Source of the DNA: DASYXT01 sp035934555
GTDB taxonomy: Bacteria; Verrucomicrobiota; Verrucomicrobiia; Limisphaerales; UBA8199
Assembly: GCA_035934555.1 (NCBI GenBank)
Contig: DASYXT010000022.1
Location: forward strand, 1 to 64,000
Direction: 5' to 3'
DNA: 64,000 nt
A program made the position numbers and the translations under genes. Positions 33,200 through 43,393 of this stretch are shown piece after piece. The notes under the pieces were generated by a model. The model ran no database searches and was not told where the DNA came from. It saw only the letters and a list, made by a program, of their open reading frames with translations. Numbering within the stretch: the first letter of the stretch is position 1; each line of letters opens with the position of its first letter.

Positions 33200-35025
33200 G
33201 GTGCGCGGTCCAGTCCGTGGTCCGTGCCACGGCTGACGACAAAAATAGCCAGATCGGCGTTGAGATTGGGGTCATTAAACACCTCGATTCCGGCGGCAGT
33301 GTCCAAAGCGATGCGTTTGTGCACCTGGATATTCTTTGCGCGGCAGAAATCCTCAAAATCCGCAATGGTGAAGAACCGAATATTCGGTGTGTTGTACCAT
33401 TCGTAGCGCAGGACGCCAGACTTGGGTGCGCGGCCTTCCTCGGCCAGCATGCGGCGTAATCGGTGGTAACCGAAGTTGGGGATGCTGACGATGCATTTTA
33501 GCCCAATGCGCAGGATGTCCCGGAGTAAACGCTCCACATTGGTGACGGTCTGCAAAGTTTGCGACAGCAATACGCAATCGAATTCGTCCGTGCCGAAGGC
33601 GCCCAGGCCCTGGTTTAAATCCGCCTGCAGCACATCCAGCCCGCGAGCGATACAGGAAAGGATTTTCCGCTCGTCCAGCTCAATGCCGACCAGGCGGCGG
33701 TGGTCCTCGGCTTTCAAACGTGCCAGAAGCGTTCCAGAGCCGCAGCCCAGGTCCAGCACGCTGGCACCCGGCTCGATCAGTTCGGCAATGCGGTCGTAAT
33801 CCAGCCGGTGCTGTTGAAAGATGCTGGTCGGTCCGTGGGCATCATCTTTCAGCTCAGGCGGTGCGGGTGCGGTCGAGCCGAGATTCGCCAAGAAGGCGCG
33901 CATCATCCCGCCGTAAACTTCCAACTCATCAGGCAGCAGGAAGGCATCGTGCCCGCCGCCGCTTTGGACGTTGCAATAGCTGACGGGGGCGTTGTTGGCG
34001 ACGAGCGCATTTACCAGATCGCGCGACTGCGCCGGTGGGAAAAGCCAATCGCTGGAAAAACTCACCACCAGCCAGCGACTGCGCGCCGGGCGAAAGGTGG
34101 CGGCCAATTCGGCCGGCGTGCTGCCCAGGTCAAACAAGTCCATCGCCAACGAAAGGGTTACGTAGCTGTTGGCATCGAAGCGCTCGACGAATTTCGCGCC
34201 CTGGTACCCGAGGTACGAGCCCACCGAGAATTTCTTTTCGAATTCCGTCGCCACTTCGCGCGGATGCAAACGGTCGGCTTCGAATTTTTCGCGCATCGCC
34301 TCGGGTGAGAGGTAAGTGATGTGGCCGATCATGCGAGCCAGGGCCAGGCCAACCGAGGGGCCCTCGTGCTTATCGTAGTACTGGCCGCCGTGGAAATGGG
34401 GGTCGCGCAGGATCGCGTTGCGGCCAACCACATCAAAAGCCAGTGCCTGGGTCGTAAGCCGCGGCGAGGTCGCCAGCGCCACGATGCCCCGGGCCCGCCC
34501 CGGATAGCGAATGGCCCAGGTCAAAGCCTGGTGCCCGCCCAATGAGCCGCCCACTACCGCCAGTAACTGTTCAATGCCTAAATGCTGCAACAGCCGCTGT
34601 TGCACCTCGACCATGTCCGCCAGGGTAATGACCGGGAAATCGCGTCCGAAAGGTTTGCCGGTAATGGGATTGATGCTGCCCGGACCGGTGGTGCCACGGC
34701 AGCCGCCCAGCAGGTTCGGGCAAATCACGAAGTAACGCTCGGTATCGACCGCCTTGCCCGGCCCGACAACCAGGTCCCACCAACCGGGGTCGTCCTGTGC
34801 ATCATGCCTGGCGACGTGCGAATCGCCGCTGATGGCATGGCACAGCAGCACCGCGTTATCGCGCGCGGGATTCAGTCGCCCATAAGTTTCATATGCGACG
34901 GTGACGGAAGACAAGCGGGCACCCAGTTGCAACTCCAAGGGCTGGTCGAAAGTGACCGACTGCGCATAGCGTAAAGGCCGGGCATTGCGGATGCTATCGC
35001 TGCTTTCAAAAACGGTCGTGCTCAC
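33184..35025 (-). CDS. metX: Homoserine O-acetyltransferase fused to MetW methyltransferase-like domain
   Basis: A 613-residue fusion. Residues 1-385 are MetX, an alpha/beta-hydrolase that acetylates L-homoserine for methionine synthesis: nucleophile S161 in VVGGSLGGHQ, D326 in SSDWLFPPAQ and H359 in SGGGHDAF complete the triad, with YGRLNPARDNAVLLCHA near the N-terminus. A linker of about 20 residues leads to MetW (about 405-600), a SAM-methyltransferase-like domain with VLDLGCGSGTLLARL and LLSQTLQTVTN. MetW is normally a separate gene downstream of metX. The end of the gene is in a repeat arm. Confidence 0.92.
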   Translation of the reverse strand: MSTTVFESSDSIRNARPLRYAQSVTFDQPLELQLGARLSSVTVAYETYGRLNPARDNAVLLCHAISGDSHVARHDAQDDPGWWDLVVGPGKAVDTERYFVICPNLLGGCRGTTGPGSINPITGKPFGRDFPVITLADMVEVQQRLLQHLGIEQLLAVVGGSLGGHQALTWAIRYPGRARGIVALATSPRLTTQALAFDVVGRNAILRDPHFHGGQYYDKHEGPSVGLALARMIGHITYLSPEAMREKFEADRLHPREVATEFEKKFSVGSYLGYQGAKFVERFDANSYVTLSLAMDLFDLGSTPAELAATFRPARSRWLVVSFSSDWLFPPAQSRDLVNALVANNAPVSYCNVQSGGGHDAFLLPDELEVYGGMMRAFLANLGSTAPAPPELKDDAHGPTSIFQQHRLDYDRIAELIEPGASVLDLGCGSGTLLARLKAEDHRRLVGIELDERKILSCIARGLDVLQADLNQGLGAFGTDEFDCVLLSQTLQTVTNVERLLRDILRIGLKCIVSIPNFGYHRLRRMLAEEGRAPKSGVLRYEWYNTPNIRFFTIADFEDFCRAKNIQVHKRIALDTAAGIEVFNDPNLNADLAIFVVSRGTDHGLDRAPERGL

Positions 35026-35221
35026 AACGGGTTGGGTTATTTAGGCGCAATGGCGGGCGAAATCCAGTAGAAATGAAGGGAAAAACGGGAGCGGCGAACC
35101 CTTCTGCCGCCCCCGTTCACTCAACCCCAATCCGAGGGTCCGAATCAAGTTCGGTCGTTACTCGGTTGCTACCTTAAAGCTCCGGCGACACTTGTCATGT
35201 CGCTAAAATAATCGACACGAG

Positions 35222-37501
35222 CTAAGGCACGAGTCGTGCGCGGTACGCGCGGGCTGCCACGCCCGCCGGGACAGCGTCGGTGAACGAGGCCAGGCCAGTG
35301 ACGTTGGTGAGAAAGCCGAGGGTGCTCCACGCGGCCAAATCGCTGGTTTCCTGGATGGCATAAGGCGTGTCCGGGTCGCCCTGCAGATCGAAAATGAATT
35401 GTTGACCGTCGGACCGGGAGTGCAGCAGTCGTGGCTGCGTTCGCAGGCGGAATATTTTTGCCTGGGCGCCATTGAGCGAAACCGGCAGAAACGAATTGGT
35501 CAGCGGGAGCACCACGCCGCTCCACAGGTCCAGCGGACTGACATTGCCGGTTATCCCGGCACGCGCCAGTGATATCGCTTGATTGGTGGGGTAGGTATTG
35601 AAATTGAAAACCGCCAAATACCAGCCCGAGCCATCCTGCCACACGAATTGGTTTGCCGGGTTGGCGCCGGTATTGCCTTCGACGGGTGAGAAGGAATGCG
35701 CGGCACGGGCCAGGGCGTCCAGCGCGGCGTTCGTGAGCGAAAGTTGGGCAGCGCCGATGCTGGCCGAGTTGCTGAGGCTGTCCCCATCGAGGAACAATCC
35801 GGTGATCGCGCCGCAGATCACACGGCTCTGGTTTTCACTTAGGCTGGCGCCGTTGCCAAACACCATCACATCCGGATCGTTGTAGGCGTAGAGTCGTCCG
35901 CCCAGCCACCAGCCGTATGTGATCGAGTTCATGGTGTAGGCGGTGTCGGAAATCCGCGAGCTCTGCGCGTCGCAGGCGATGCGCCGTGCATGGGCATATT
36001 GATAAGGAAACAGCGGCGCGATCGACTCACTGATAAACATGTGGCCGTTCAGCCGGGTAAGCAGGTACCGCATGCCCTGGTTATAGGCCTGAATGCCGGT
36101 GGTGACGGCCGAGTTGTAGTGAACGCCCTCCAACGCGCCGTGCGAAAGGAAATCCACCTTTATGTAATCAAACCCCGCGTTCAGGAAGCGGTCGATATAG
36201 TAGCTGATACGCTCTTGAGTTCCCGGGTGGGTAGGGTCCATCGCCAGCGCGCCGTCGTTGGTCTCGTAATTGCCGCTGGGTGTGCGCAGAAGAACATCGC
36301 TGTAGTGGAAGGCATTGGCGGTGCCTTCGACCCAGGAATTGCTGGCGTTCACCGACGAACCCCACCAGACAAACGGCGACCAATAAATCCCTGCGCGCTG
36401 GCCATTGGCATGGCAATGGCTCGCAAACGCCGCCAACTGTGTGTCCGTCATATTATCCCAATATGAGTCCAGGTTGACATAGACGATGCCGGTGTTGTTG
36501 AAGTTGAACGGCTGCAGGTTGGTGTGAATGGAATCCGACACGCCAATGGCCAGGGAATAATTAATGTGGCTTTGGTAATAACCCCAGCTATTCCAACCAA
36601 ACGGGACGCCGTTGGTCCAGGGGAGCATCGGCGTCAAACGCGCGTTGGCATCAGCAAACGCCTCGAGGGTCCGCCGCCAATCAGCGCCGAACCCGACGAA
36701 CATCGTGGGCGAGGCAACCACCGAACCGGAAACAAAGCCATGGGGCAGGACATCCCAGGTGACGCTTGGGGAAACCGCGCCGCCGAACACGTTCATCTTA
36801 TCGAGCTTGTTATTCGAGCCGGACCAATAAACGCCGCTCTTCCAGGTGTCATGGGTGATGGATCCCACCACCAGGCCGATGCGGGAGCTGTTATCATAGA
36901 ATGCGCCTACTTCGTAGCTCGTGCCGCTCGAGTTCAATGGCATCGCGTTATAGCGAATGAAATGGTCGTTGTCGAATGGGACAAACAAGGCGCGGTCATC
37001 GGTGTAGGAACCGAGGTCAACGCCGCCTGTCGTATCGACTACGACCGGTCCCATCCAATTGGCGCTGACGCTCGCGCCGCTCATGTCCACGCGCGTGAGG
37101 AAGCTGTCGGTCTGGTCGAGAACAAAATGCTGCGCCATGTCCGGCAGTCCGGCCGCGACGGAAGAGACCGCCACTTCGTTGGTGCTAGTGACTGTGTAGG
37201 TCCGATTGCTGAAGGCCAGTCCCTTCACATAACCACTGTTCAAGCCAACGCCGGCGTAGAAGGCGGTTATCCGGCGAGTGTTTTGCCAGAAACAATCGGC
37301 GGTGCCCGCGTTGAGGTTGTATTGCAGTGTGATGTTGCCGTTTGACATGACCAAAATGTTGCCGGGCTGGAGTGTTACGGTCATTGCCCCGGCCAGATCC
37401 GGCAGAACGCAAAGGAGTAGAAGAAGAGTGGTTGCCCAGGCGGCCGCCGCCCGGCTAAGTTGACCAGCTACTGCCTGGCGCAAAACGTTCCCGGTCACCA
37501 T
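35222..37501 (-). CDS. Secreted clan GH-D glycosidase (alpha-galactosidase-like, GH27/GH36)
   Basis: From the ATG at 37501, 759 residues with a signal peptide (LSRAAAAWATTLLLLLCVLP, cleavage near LAGA). An N-terminal beta-sandwich (about 40-290) precedes a (beta/alpha)8 melibiase-like domain: VPFGWNSWGYYQSHIN, a long NLDSYWDN, the nucleophile D in GFDYIKVDFLSHG, SRISDTAYTMNS as likely acid/base region and YNDPDVMVFG. The end has a beta domain and the common tail (ARAYRARLVP). It lies 8 bp after the giant GH2 gene and should be co-transcribed with it. An alpha-galactosidase is the best guess; another alpha-linkage is possible. Confidence 0.75.
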   Translation of the reverse strand: MVTGNVLRQAVAGQLSRAAAAWATTLLLLLCVLPDLAGAMTVTLQPGNILVMSNGNITLQYNLNAGTADCFWQNTRRITAFYAGVGLNSGYVKGLAFSNRTYTVTSTNEVAVSSVAAGLPDMAQHFVLDQTDSFLTRVDMSGASVSANWMGPVVVDTTGGVDLGSYTDDRALFVPFDNDHFIRYNAMPLNSSGTSYEVGAFYDNSSRIGLVVGSITHDTWKSGVYWSGSNNKLDKMNVFGGAVSPSVTWDVLPHGFVSGSVVASPTMFVGFGADWRRTLEAFADANARLTPMLPWTNGVPFGWNSWGYYQSHINYSLAIGVSDSIHTNLQPFNFNNTGIVYVNLDSYWDNMTDTQLAAFASHCHANGQRAGIYWSPFVWWGSSVNASNSWVEGTANAFHYSDVLLRTPSGNYETNDGALAMDPTHPGTQERISYYIDRFLNAGFDYIKVDFLSHGALEGVHYNSAVTTGIQAYNQGMRYLLTRLNGHMFISESIAPLFPYQYAHARRIACDAQSSRISDTAYTMNSITYGWWLGGRLYAYNDPDVMVFGNGASLSENQSRVICGAITGLFLDGDSLSNSASIGAAQLSLTNAALDALARAAHSFSPVEGNTGANPANQFVWQDGSGWYLAVFNFNTYPTNQAISLARAGITGNVSPLDLWSGVVLPLTNSFLPVSLNGAQAKIFRLRTQPRLLHSRSDGQQFIFDLQGDPDTPYAIQETSDLAAWSTLGFLTNVTGLASFTDAVPAGVAARAYRARLVP

Positions 37502-37509
37502 AGATGCTT

Positions 37510-40500
37510 TTACGGAATTGCCAGCCTGAAGAATTGCTGGTCGAGGTTGGTCGAGGGCAGTGAAAGATAAAGCATGCCATTGCTGCTTTCGGGAGTAACG
37601 GAAAGCGGTTCCCATTGGATAGGCGAAGTTAGGCTCGGGGCCTGGTAAATGCTGAAGGCACCCGCCCAACTCGGCCAGGACAGCAGCAACTGGGTCCCTT
37701 GCGAGCGGAATTGCAGCGAAGGTGACGGAAAGGTGTTCGCCGCGACGACCGGCGAGTACGTCTGCGACCCGCAGTCGTTCTCGGCGAGAACCTGGTAAAA
37801 GTAATTCGAGCCACTGGCCGCGGTCACGTCGTCATAGGTCGTGGTGCGAAGCCCGGTGGCCAGCCAAACGAATGGGCCGGTGCGGTTGACGCTCCGCGTC
37901 ACCTCATAGAGTGAAACGTCAGCAATCGGTGACCAACTCAGGTGTACCTGGCCCGGCTCCGCTGTGGCCGCCAGCCCAGCAAACGCGGACAAACCCGTAC
38001 AGGAAACAGTTGCGTGGGCCTCGTTCGAGTTTGGGCTGGTGCCGCCTGGTCCAATGGCCGAGACAACATAGTAATAGGTGCCGGGCGCCAGTCCGGAGTC
38101 CATACACAAGACCGCGGTGCAGGCGCCGACGAGTGTGTACGGTCCACCGCTGCTGGTGCCACGGAAGATGTTGTAGTTGGTTGCACCTGAGCTGGCATTC
38201 CAGGCGAGTTGCACCTGTGCATCGCCCGCCGAAGCGGTCAGGCCAGTTGGGGCCGAAGGGGTGAACGTCAATGGCGATGAGGTAGCCGGGCCATAGAATT
38301 GCACCTCGGCAACATCACCATAGCTGGCATTCGGTGAGAGATAGCGCAAGTATCTGAAGGATCCGATATTAGTGAGGACTTGTGCGGTGAATGTGCTTTC
38401 GGGCGGGCTGCTGGTAAGGCTCAGCAGATTCACGGCAACGCTAAAATCAGGAAGGTTCGCCGCCTGGAATACACCGCCGTTCATTCGGTAGGCATAACCC
38501 AGTCTGGGAAAGAAACGCAGCGCAGTCACTGGTTGGGCACTGCCCAGGTCCAGACCGACCCAATCACCATTAGCCGTCGGCCCATCAAAGAAGGTAGTAA
38601 TGTCCCCGTCCATTGCCATTTGGATAGTATTGCCGCTGTTATTCCACGACCCACTCGTGCCGATGAGGGTGCCCGAGAGCCGATTGTTGTGTGGTCCCAG
38701 GCTGTAGAACTCCAATTCGGCGATATTGCCGTAGCCGTTGGCGGGCGCCACATACCGCAGATACCGGAACGCCGCCGTGTTCGTAGGGAATTGCACCGTG
38801 TAGGTCCCGTCGGGCGGCGTGGTAGTCACCGTATAAAGCGCGATGCCATCGCTGAAGTCCGGCAGGTTCGCGCCCTGGAATATGCCACCGATCATGCGAT
38901 TAGCGAAGCCGCTGCGCGGCGCGTAGCGGAGCTTGCTGATCACGCGGGCATTGGTCGGACCGAGGTCCAGACCGACCCAGGCAAGGTTTGTCGGCGCATC
39001 GAAAAAGGTCGCGAGGTTGCCGTCCAACGCCATCTCACGAATGTTCCCTATATTGTTATATGAACCGGGGGTGCCCATGCTAGTCCCGACGAGGAAGCTC
39101 ATGCTGACGGGCGCGGCACTGACTTCGCTCGAATTGACGCTCTGCTGAGTGCCGCTCACGGCCGAGACGACATAATAATATACCGTGCCGTTGGTAAGTC
39201 CGGCATCCGTAAAGGTGGCGGCGGTGGGGTTGCCCACAACCAGATATGGCCCCCCGCGCGCTATCGCGCGCTTAACATCGTAGCTGGCGGCCACTGAACT
39301 GGCACTCCAACTCAACAGCACCTGCCCATCATCAGCTTGGGCAACTAATCCGGTCGGGGTGGTAGGCGGTGGCGGGGGCAAGGGCGTGACGCTCACTTCG
39401 GCGGAGTCGGCGCTTTCGCCGTAATTGTTGAGCGCCGACACGACGTAGAAATAGGTGGTGCCGTCGGTCAATCCGGAATCGGTGTAGGCCACTGCGCTGG
39501 AGTTGGCGAGGAGGCTATAGGGACCGCCGCTGGCCGTTGCGCGTTTGATATGATAGCTGGTGGTTGCAAAGCCGAAGTCCCAATGCAGATAGGCCTGCCC
39601 ATCGCTGGCGGTTGCCGTCAGGTTAACCGGCGCGGCCGGCGCGCTGTTCGTAGCGTTCGCCTGCAGCGTCAATGTGGCCGGGGTCAACCCCGGCGAACTC
39701 GCCGTCAGCATAATAGGGCCGGAAAAGTTCGTCGCGCTCACCAGCGCCATGCACCAGCCATTGAATGCGTGCCGCTGCGTCGCTCGGTCCGGCTCATGAT
39801 CGCTGGGGTCGCCATTGCCGACACCCGCGACGTATGCCGCGCCCGCTGCCGCGAACGTGACGAGGTTGCTGGCTACCGGCACCACGAACCCTTGTGAATC
39901 GAGCACCGACGCATAGACAACCGTGAGGTCCTCGCCATCGGCGCTCAGGGCGGTGCGATCGGTGGTCAGGCGAATCGTAGCAGGTGCGCCTGTGGTGGTT
40001 ACCTGGTAATAAGCGGCTAAGGCACCAGAGTTGTACCCTTTGACCGACAAAGTCCCCGGAGCATAAGGCACCGACCAACTCACATGACCAAACGCCGGCA
40101 CAGTCTGCACGCCCTGGCTCACTCCATTGAGGAAAAGTTCGACCGTGTCGGTGTTGGCAAAACACCAGACTGAAATCACCTGGCCCGGTGTGGACCAGTT
40201 CCAGTGCGGAAAGATGTAGACCGATGGCGAACTGTCCCACCAGGCGCGGTAATAATAAAAGGAGTCCTTGGGCAACCCGCACATGTCCAAAACTCCAAAG
40301 TGCGAATTGATGCACGGCCAGCCGTAGGGTGACGGCTCGCCCTTGTAATCGAAACCGGTCCAGATAAACCCTCCGGCTACGAACGGCCGCACGCCGATCG
40401 GTTCCCAGGCGTCTTCTGCTCCGGTCGTGTACGAACTGAGGTAACCATCAGTGGAATCGTTGGCGTAAATCCCCCGGTCCTCGTTGGGGGAACCAATTTC

Positions 40501-43263
40501 ACTGCCGAACATCGGCAGTGAAGGAAATGCTACATGGAACCCGTCGTAGCCGCCCGGGTTGTAGTTACAGCCTTGGAGATCTTCCACAAGGCTGATGCCG
40601 GTGCCCCAGCCGCCGTTCATCGCGCAGGTGATCGGCCGGGTCGTGTCGAATTGCTTCACCCGCTCTTTCATCGCGTAGAAGAGGTCGGCGCCATGCTGTG
40701 TGCTTTGGACGCCGAACTCTTCGTTGCACATCGACCACATAATGATGCTCGGATGGTTGCGATCGCGCAGGATCATCGCATTGAGTTCCGACAGATCGGA
40801 ATAGGGCGTCGAAGCATCGGATTTCTGGCCGGTTGCGTCGCCCAGATGCCGGGTTTCGTCCATAACGACCATGCCGAGGCGGTCGCAGGCGTCCAGCAGC
40901 GCGGCGGTGGGCGGGTTGTGCGAACAGCGATAGGCGTTGGCGCCCATTTCCTTCAGCTTCTTGATGCGCCAATAAAGCAGGTTATCCGGCATACCGATGC
41001 CCACGCCGGCAAAGTCCTGGTGATTGCAGGTGCCCTGCAGCTTGACGGATTTGCCGTTGAGGAAAAACCCGGTATTGATGTCATATCGCAGGGAGCGAAT
41101 TCCAAAGGTCGTGTCGTAGTTATCTATGGTCTGGCCCTCGGCCTGCACCGTGCTGTGCAGGACATAAAGCTGCGGGGTTTCCAGGGACCACAACAATGCG
41201 TTGGGCACTGGCAGAAGCTGGACGACGTTGGTCGCCGTACCCCCCGGAACCAAAATTGAATTTGTGATGGCGCCAGGTGAGGTGCCATCCGGCGCGATGA
41301 CTTGGGAAATCAGAAGGCAGCTTTGAGCCGCCACAGCGGCGTTGGTCACGGTAGTAGTGATTGTGAGAGTAGCCGAGGCATTGCCGTTGGTATCGGGGCC
41401 TTGAACATCGGAGGCGACGAACGTGCCCCAAGGCGCAATATGCAACGGATTGGCGACGGTGAGCCACACATGCCGGTAGATGCCCCCGCCTTCATACCAC
41501 CATCCTTCGAACCCGTTTGGGTCCACGTGGACCGCCAGCGTGTTGGTCTGGCCTGGCAGCGCGATTTGGCTTACATCGTACCGGAAGGGTGCGTAGCCGC
41601 TGTGCCAGTAACCGAGATACTGGCCGTTGAGCCATACTGTCGAGTTATGATAGACCCCGTCGAAGTCGAGCCACACGCTTTGGCCTTGCGTGGAAGGCGG
41701 GAGATAAAAGGTTTTGCGGTACCACGCCGTCTCCAGCGGCAATGAGCCGTGCCCCGTATCGGCGGTGGGGTTGAAAGTGCCCTCGATGATGTAATCGTGA
41801 GGCAGGTGAACGGTGCGCCAGGCGCTGTCGTCGAAATGCGAGCCCGCCGGGCTGATATCCTGGATGTCGTCGCCGGAGGCCAGCAGCACCGGTTCGAGCA
41901 AACCGCCCCGGCCGCCGGAATTCTGCACGGCCACCGCGAGAATGTTAGGTCCGGCCGTCGCCCAGGCGCCATCCAGCGGGCCTACCTCGAAGGTTTGGTT
42001 AGCGCCGCTATGTACGCCGAGCAGAATGCCGTTCAGATACACCGTCGCCTTGTCGGCGACTCCCAGGAAATGCAACATCAACGGCCGCCCCGAAGTCGCC
42101 TGCGAATCCAGCGAAGCCCGGAACCAGGCGGAGCCAACCTGATTGCTAAAGACGTCCTGGCCGATGGCGGCGGGCTGCCAGGAAGAAGTGTCCAGGTTCG
42201 TCGCCGTCATGGTCGGGGCATCATTCGTTGCGTTGTTATCCCGCAGCCAGAGCCATTGGGTTATGGATGCGCCGGGCGGTGGCACCTCGCTGCCGCTTTG
42301 CAGCAGCACCGCCCCCAGAATCCCGCCGGCTCCGCCGTTGTTCTGCACGGCTACCGCCAGCACGTTCGGACCGTTGCTGTTCCAGGCTGGGTCCAGCGGC
42401 GAGATATCAAAGGGCAGGCCCGCGCCGCTGTGCGTGCCCAGCAGTGCGCCATTGAGAAAGACGGTTGCGGTATCTTCCACGCTCAGGAAATGCAGCGTCA
42501 GCGGCCGACCCGACGAGGCGAGCGGGTCCAGTGTCGTGCGGAACCACGCCGCGCCGGTGCGGCCGTTGAACACATCCTGGCCAACCGTCGCATTGGACCA
42601 GGTTGCGGTGTTCAACCCTGGGCTAGCCATAGTGGCGGCGTCGCCGGGCGCAGCATCGTCGCTGCTCCAGAGCCATTGCGTGACCGGCACACCCGCAGGC
42701 TCCAACTGCACGCCGCTCTGCAGACTCACTCCGCCGTAGATGCCACCCGGGCCACCGGTGTTTTGCACCGCGACCGCGAGGTAATTGGTTGCCCCGTTCA
42801 ACCATCCCGTATCCACCACGACATCAAATGCCTGACCCCAGCCATCATGCTGGCCGACCAGGACGCCGTTCAAATACACCGTCGCGTTGTCGTCCACATT
42901 CAGGAAGTGCAGCGTGAGCGGCCGCGCTGGGGTACTTAAGGGAGTCAGGGTCGCGCGAAACCACGCGTAGCCGAGCCGGCCATTAAAGACATCGGTGCCG
43001 ACTGTCACGTTGGTCCAACTGGAAGTATCGAGCCCGGGAGCGGCCATTGTGCCGGCATCGGTGGGCGCATTGTCGTCGGCGATCCAGACCCATTGCATGA
43101 TGGCATTTCCGCCGGGAGCGACGGCGCTGTTGCCGTCCAGTTCGTTCAGGTGGAAACGCCAGGAATCATCGAGCAATTCGTGCTGTCGCGGCTCGGATTG
43201 AGCCGAGGTCGGCAAACACAAACAAAACGTCGCGAGGCAACTGACCAAACGGAGCGCGGACAT
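37510..43263 (-). CDS. Giant secreted GH2 glycosidase (beta-galactosidase-like) with three N-terminal lectin-like repeats
   Basis: From the ATG at 43263, 1917 residues: signal (LRLVSCLATFCLCLPTSAQS), then three tandem modules of about 125 residues with the same pattern (QWVW...DTSSW...GYAWFR...LTLHFL...TVYLNG), each like a GH2 sugar-binding jelly roll. The GH2 core has WLNGQYLGYWHSGYAPF, RCSHNPPTAALLDACD, the acid/base in WSMCNEEFG and the nucleophile in MFGSEIGSPN. The C-terminal part has Ig-like, FN3 and two F5/8-type discoidin-like domains, ending FFRLAIP. The start codon lies within the left arm of a palindromic repeat (43251-43358). It heads an operon with the clan GH-D glycosidase. Confidence 0.88.
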   Translation of the reverse strand: MSALRLVSCLATFCLCLPTSAQSEPRQHELLDDSWRFHLNELDGNSAVAPGGNAIMQWVWIADDNAPTDAGTMAAPGLDTSSWTNVTVGTDVFNGRLGYAWFRATLTPLSTPARPLTLHFLNVDDNATVYLNGVLVGQHDGWGQAFDVVVDTGWLNGATNYLAVAVQNTGGPGGIYGGVSLQSGVQLEPAGVPVTQWLWSSDDAAPGDAATMASPGLNTATWSNATVGQDVFNGRTGAAWFRTTLDPLASSGRPLTLHFLSVEDTATVFLNGALLGTHSGAGLPFDISPLDPAWNSNGPNVLAVAVQNNGGAGGILGAVLLQSGSEVPPPGASITQWLWLRDNNATNDAPTMTATNLDTSSWQPAAIGQDVFSNQVGSAWFRASLDSQATSGRPLMLHFLGVADKATVYLNGILLGVHSGANQTFEVGPLDGAWATAGPNILAVAVQNSGGRGGLLEPVLLASGDDIQDISPAGSHFDDSAWRTVHLPHDYIIEGTFNPTADTGHGSLPLETAWYRKTFYLPPSTQGQSVWLDFDGVYHNSTVWLNGQYLGYWHSGYAPFRYDVSQIALPGQTNTLAVHVDPNGFEGWWYEGGGIYRHVWLTVANPLHIAPWGTFVASDVQGPDTNGNASATLTITTTVTNAAVAAQSCLLISQVIAPDGTSPGAITNSILVPGGTATNVVQLLPVPNALLWSLETPQLYVLHSTVQAEGQTIDNYDTTFGIRSLRYDINTGFFLNGKSVKLQGTCNHQDFAGVGIGMPDNLLYWRIKKLKEMGANAYRCSHNPPTAALLDACDRLGMVVMDETRHLGDATGQKSDASTPYSDLSELNAMILRDRNHPSIIMWSMCNEEFGVQSTQHGADLFYAMKERVKQFDTTRPITCAMNGGWGTGISLVEDLQGCNYNPGGYDGFHVAFPSLPMFGSEIGSPNEDRGIYANDSTDGYLSSYTTGAEDAWEPIGVRPFVAGGFIWTGFDYKGEPSPYGWPCINSHFGVLDMCGLPKDSFYYYRAWWDSSPSVYIFPHWNWSTPGQVISVWCFANTDTVELFLNGVSQGVQTVPAFGHVSWSVPYAPGTLSVKGYNSGALAAYYQVTTTGAPATIRLTTDRTALSADGEDLTVVYASVLDSQGFVVPVASNLVTFAAAGAAYVAGVGNGDPSDHEPDRATQRHAFNGWCMALVSATNFSGPIMLTASSPGLTPATLTLQANATNSAPAAPVNLTATASDGQAYLHWDFGFATTSYHIKRATASGGPYSLLANSSAVAYTDSGLTDGTTYFYVVSALNNYGESADSAEVSVTPLPPPPPTTPTGLVAQADDGQVLLSWSASSVAASYDVKRAIARGGPYLVVGNPTAATFTDAGLTNGTVYYYVVSAVSGTQQSVNSSEVSAAPVSMSFLVGTSMGTPGSYNNIGNIREMALDGNLATFFDAPTNLAWVGLDLGPTNARVISKLRYAPRSGFANRMIGGIFQGANLPDFSDGIALYTVTTTPPDGTYTVQFPTNTAAFRYLRYVAPANGYGNIAELEFYSLGPHNNRLSGTLIGTSGSWNNSGNTIQMAMDGDITTFFDGPTANGDWVGLDLGSAQPVTALRFFPRLGYAYRMNGGVFQAANLPDFSVAVNLLSLTSSPPESTFTAQVLTNIGSFRYLRYLSPNASYGDVAEVQFYGPATSSPLTFTPSAPTGLTASAGDAQVQLAWNASSGATNYNIFRGTSSGGPYTLVGACTAVLCMDSGLAPGTYYYVVSAIGPGGTSPNSNEAHATVSCTGLSAFAGLAATAEPGQVHLSWSPIADVSLYEVTRSVNRTGPFVWLATGLRTTTYDDVTAASGSNYFYQVLAENDCGSQTYSPVVAANTFPSPSLQFRSQGTQLLLSWPSWAGAFSIYQAPSLTSPIQWEPLSVTPESSNGMLYLSLPSTNLDQQFFRLAIP

Positions 43264-43358
43264 TCCTGTCCGGAGCGCGTTTCTAAGGCCAGCACGGCTC
43301 GAATTTACCGAGAACTTTGCAAGGAGAGCATTACTGCGGACAGGAATGTCCGCGCTCC
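43251..43358. repeat. GGAGCGCGGACATTCC-type palindromic element at the GH2 start
   Basis: GGAGCGCGGACATTCCTGTC (from 43251) and its complement ending at 43358 form a 22-bp perfect inverted repeat flanking a 64-bp loop. On the minus strand the left arm contains the GH2 ATG at 43261-43263 and the codons for MSALR. A diverged copy is at 33092-33199. Confidence 0.9.
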
Positions 43359-43393
43359 GCTGGGGCATTACGGGGTACGGCATACGCGTTGAG

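Noticed and set aside
41749..42939. 396-codon plus-strand frame inside the GH2 gene
   Set aside because: It is complementary to the three jelly-roll repeats and shows a repeated Arg/Ala-rich pattern that mirrors them. No family features.
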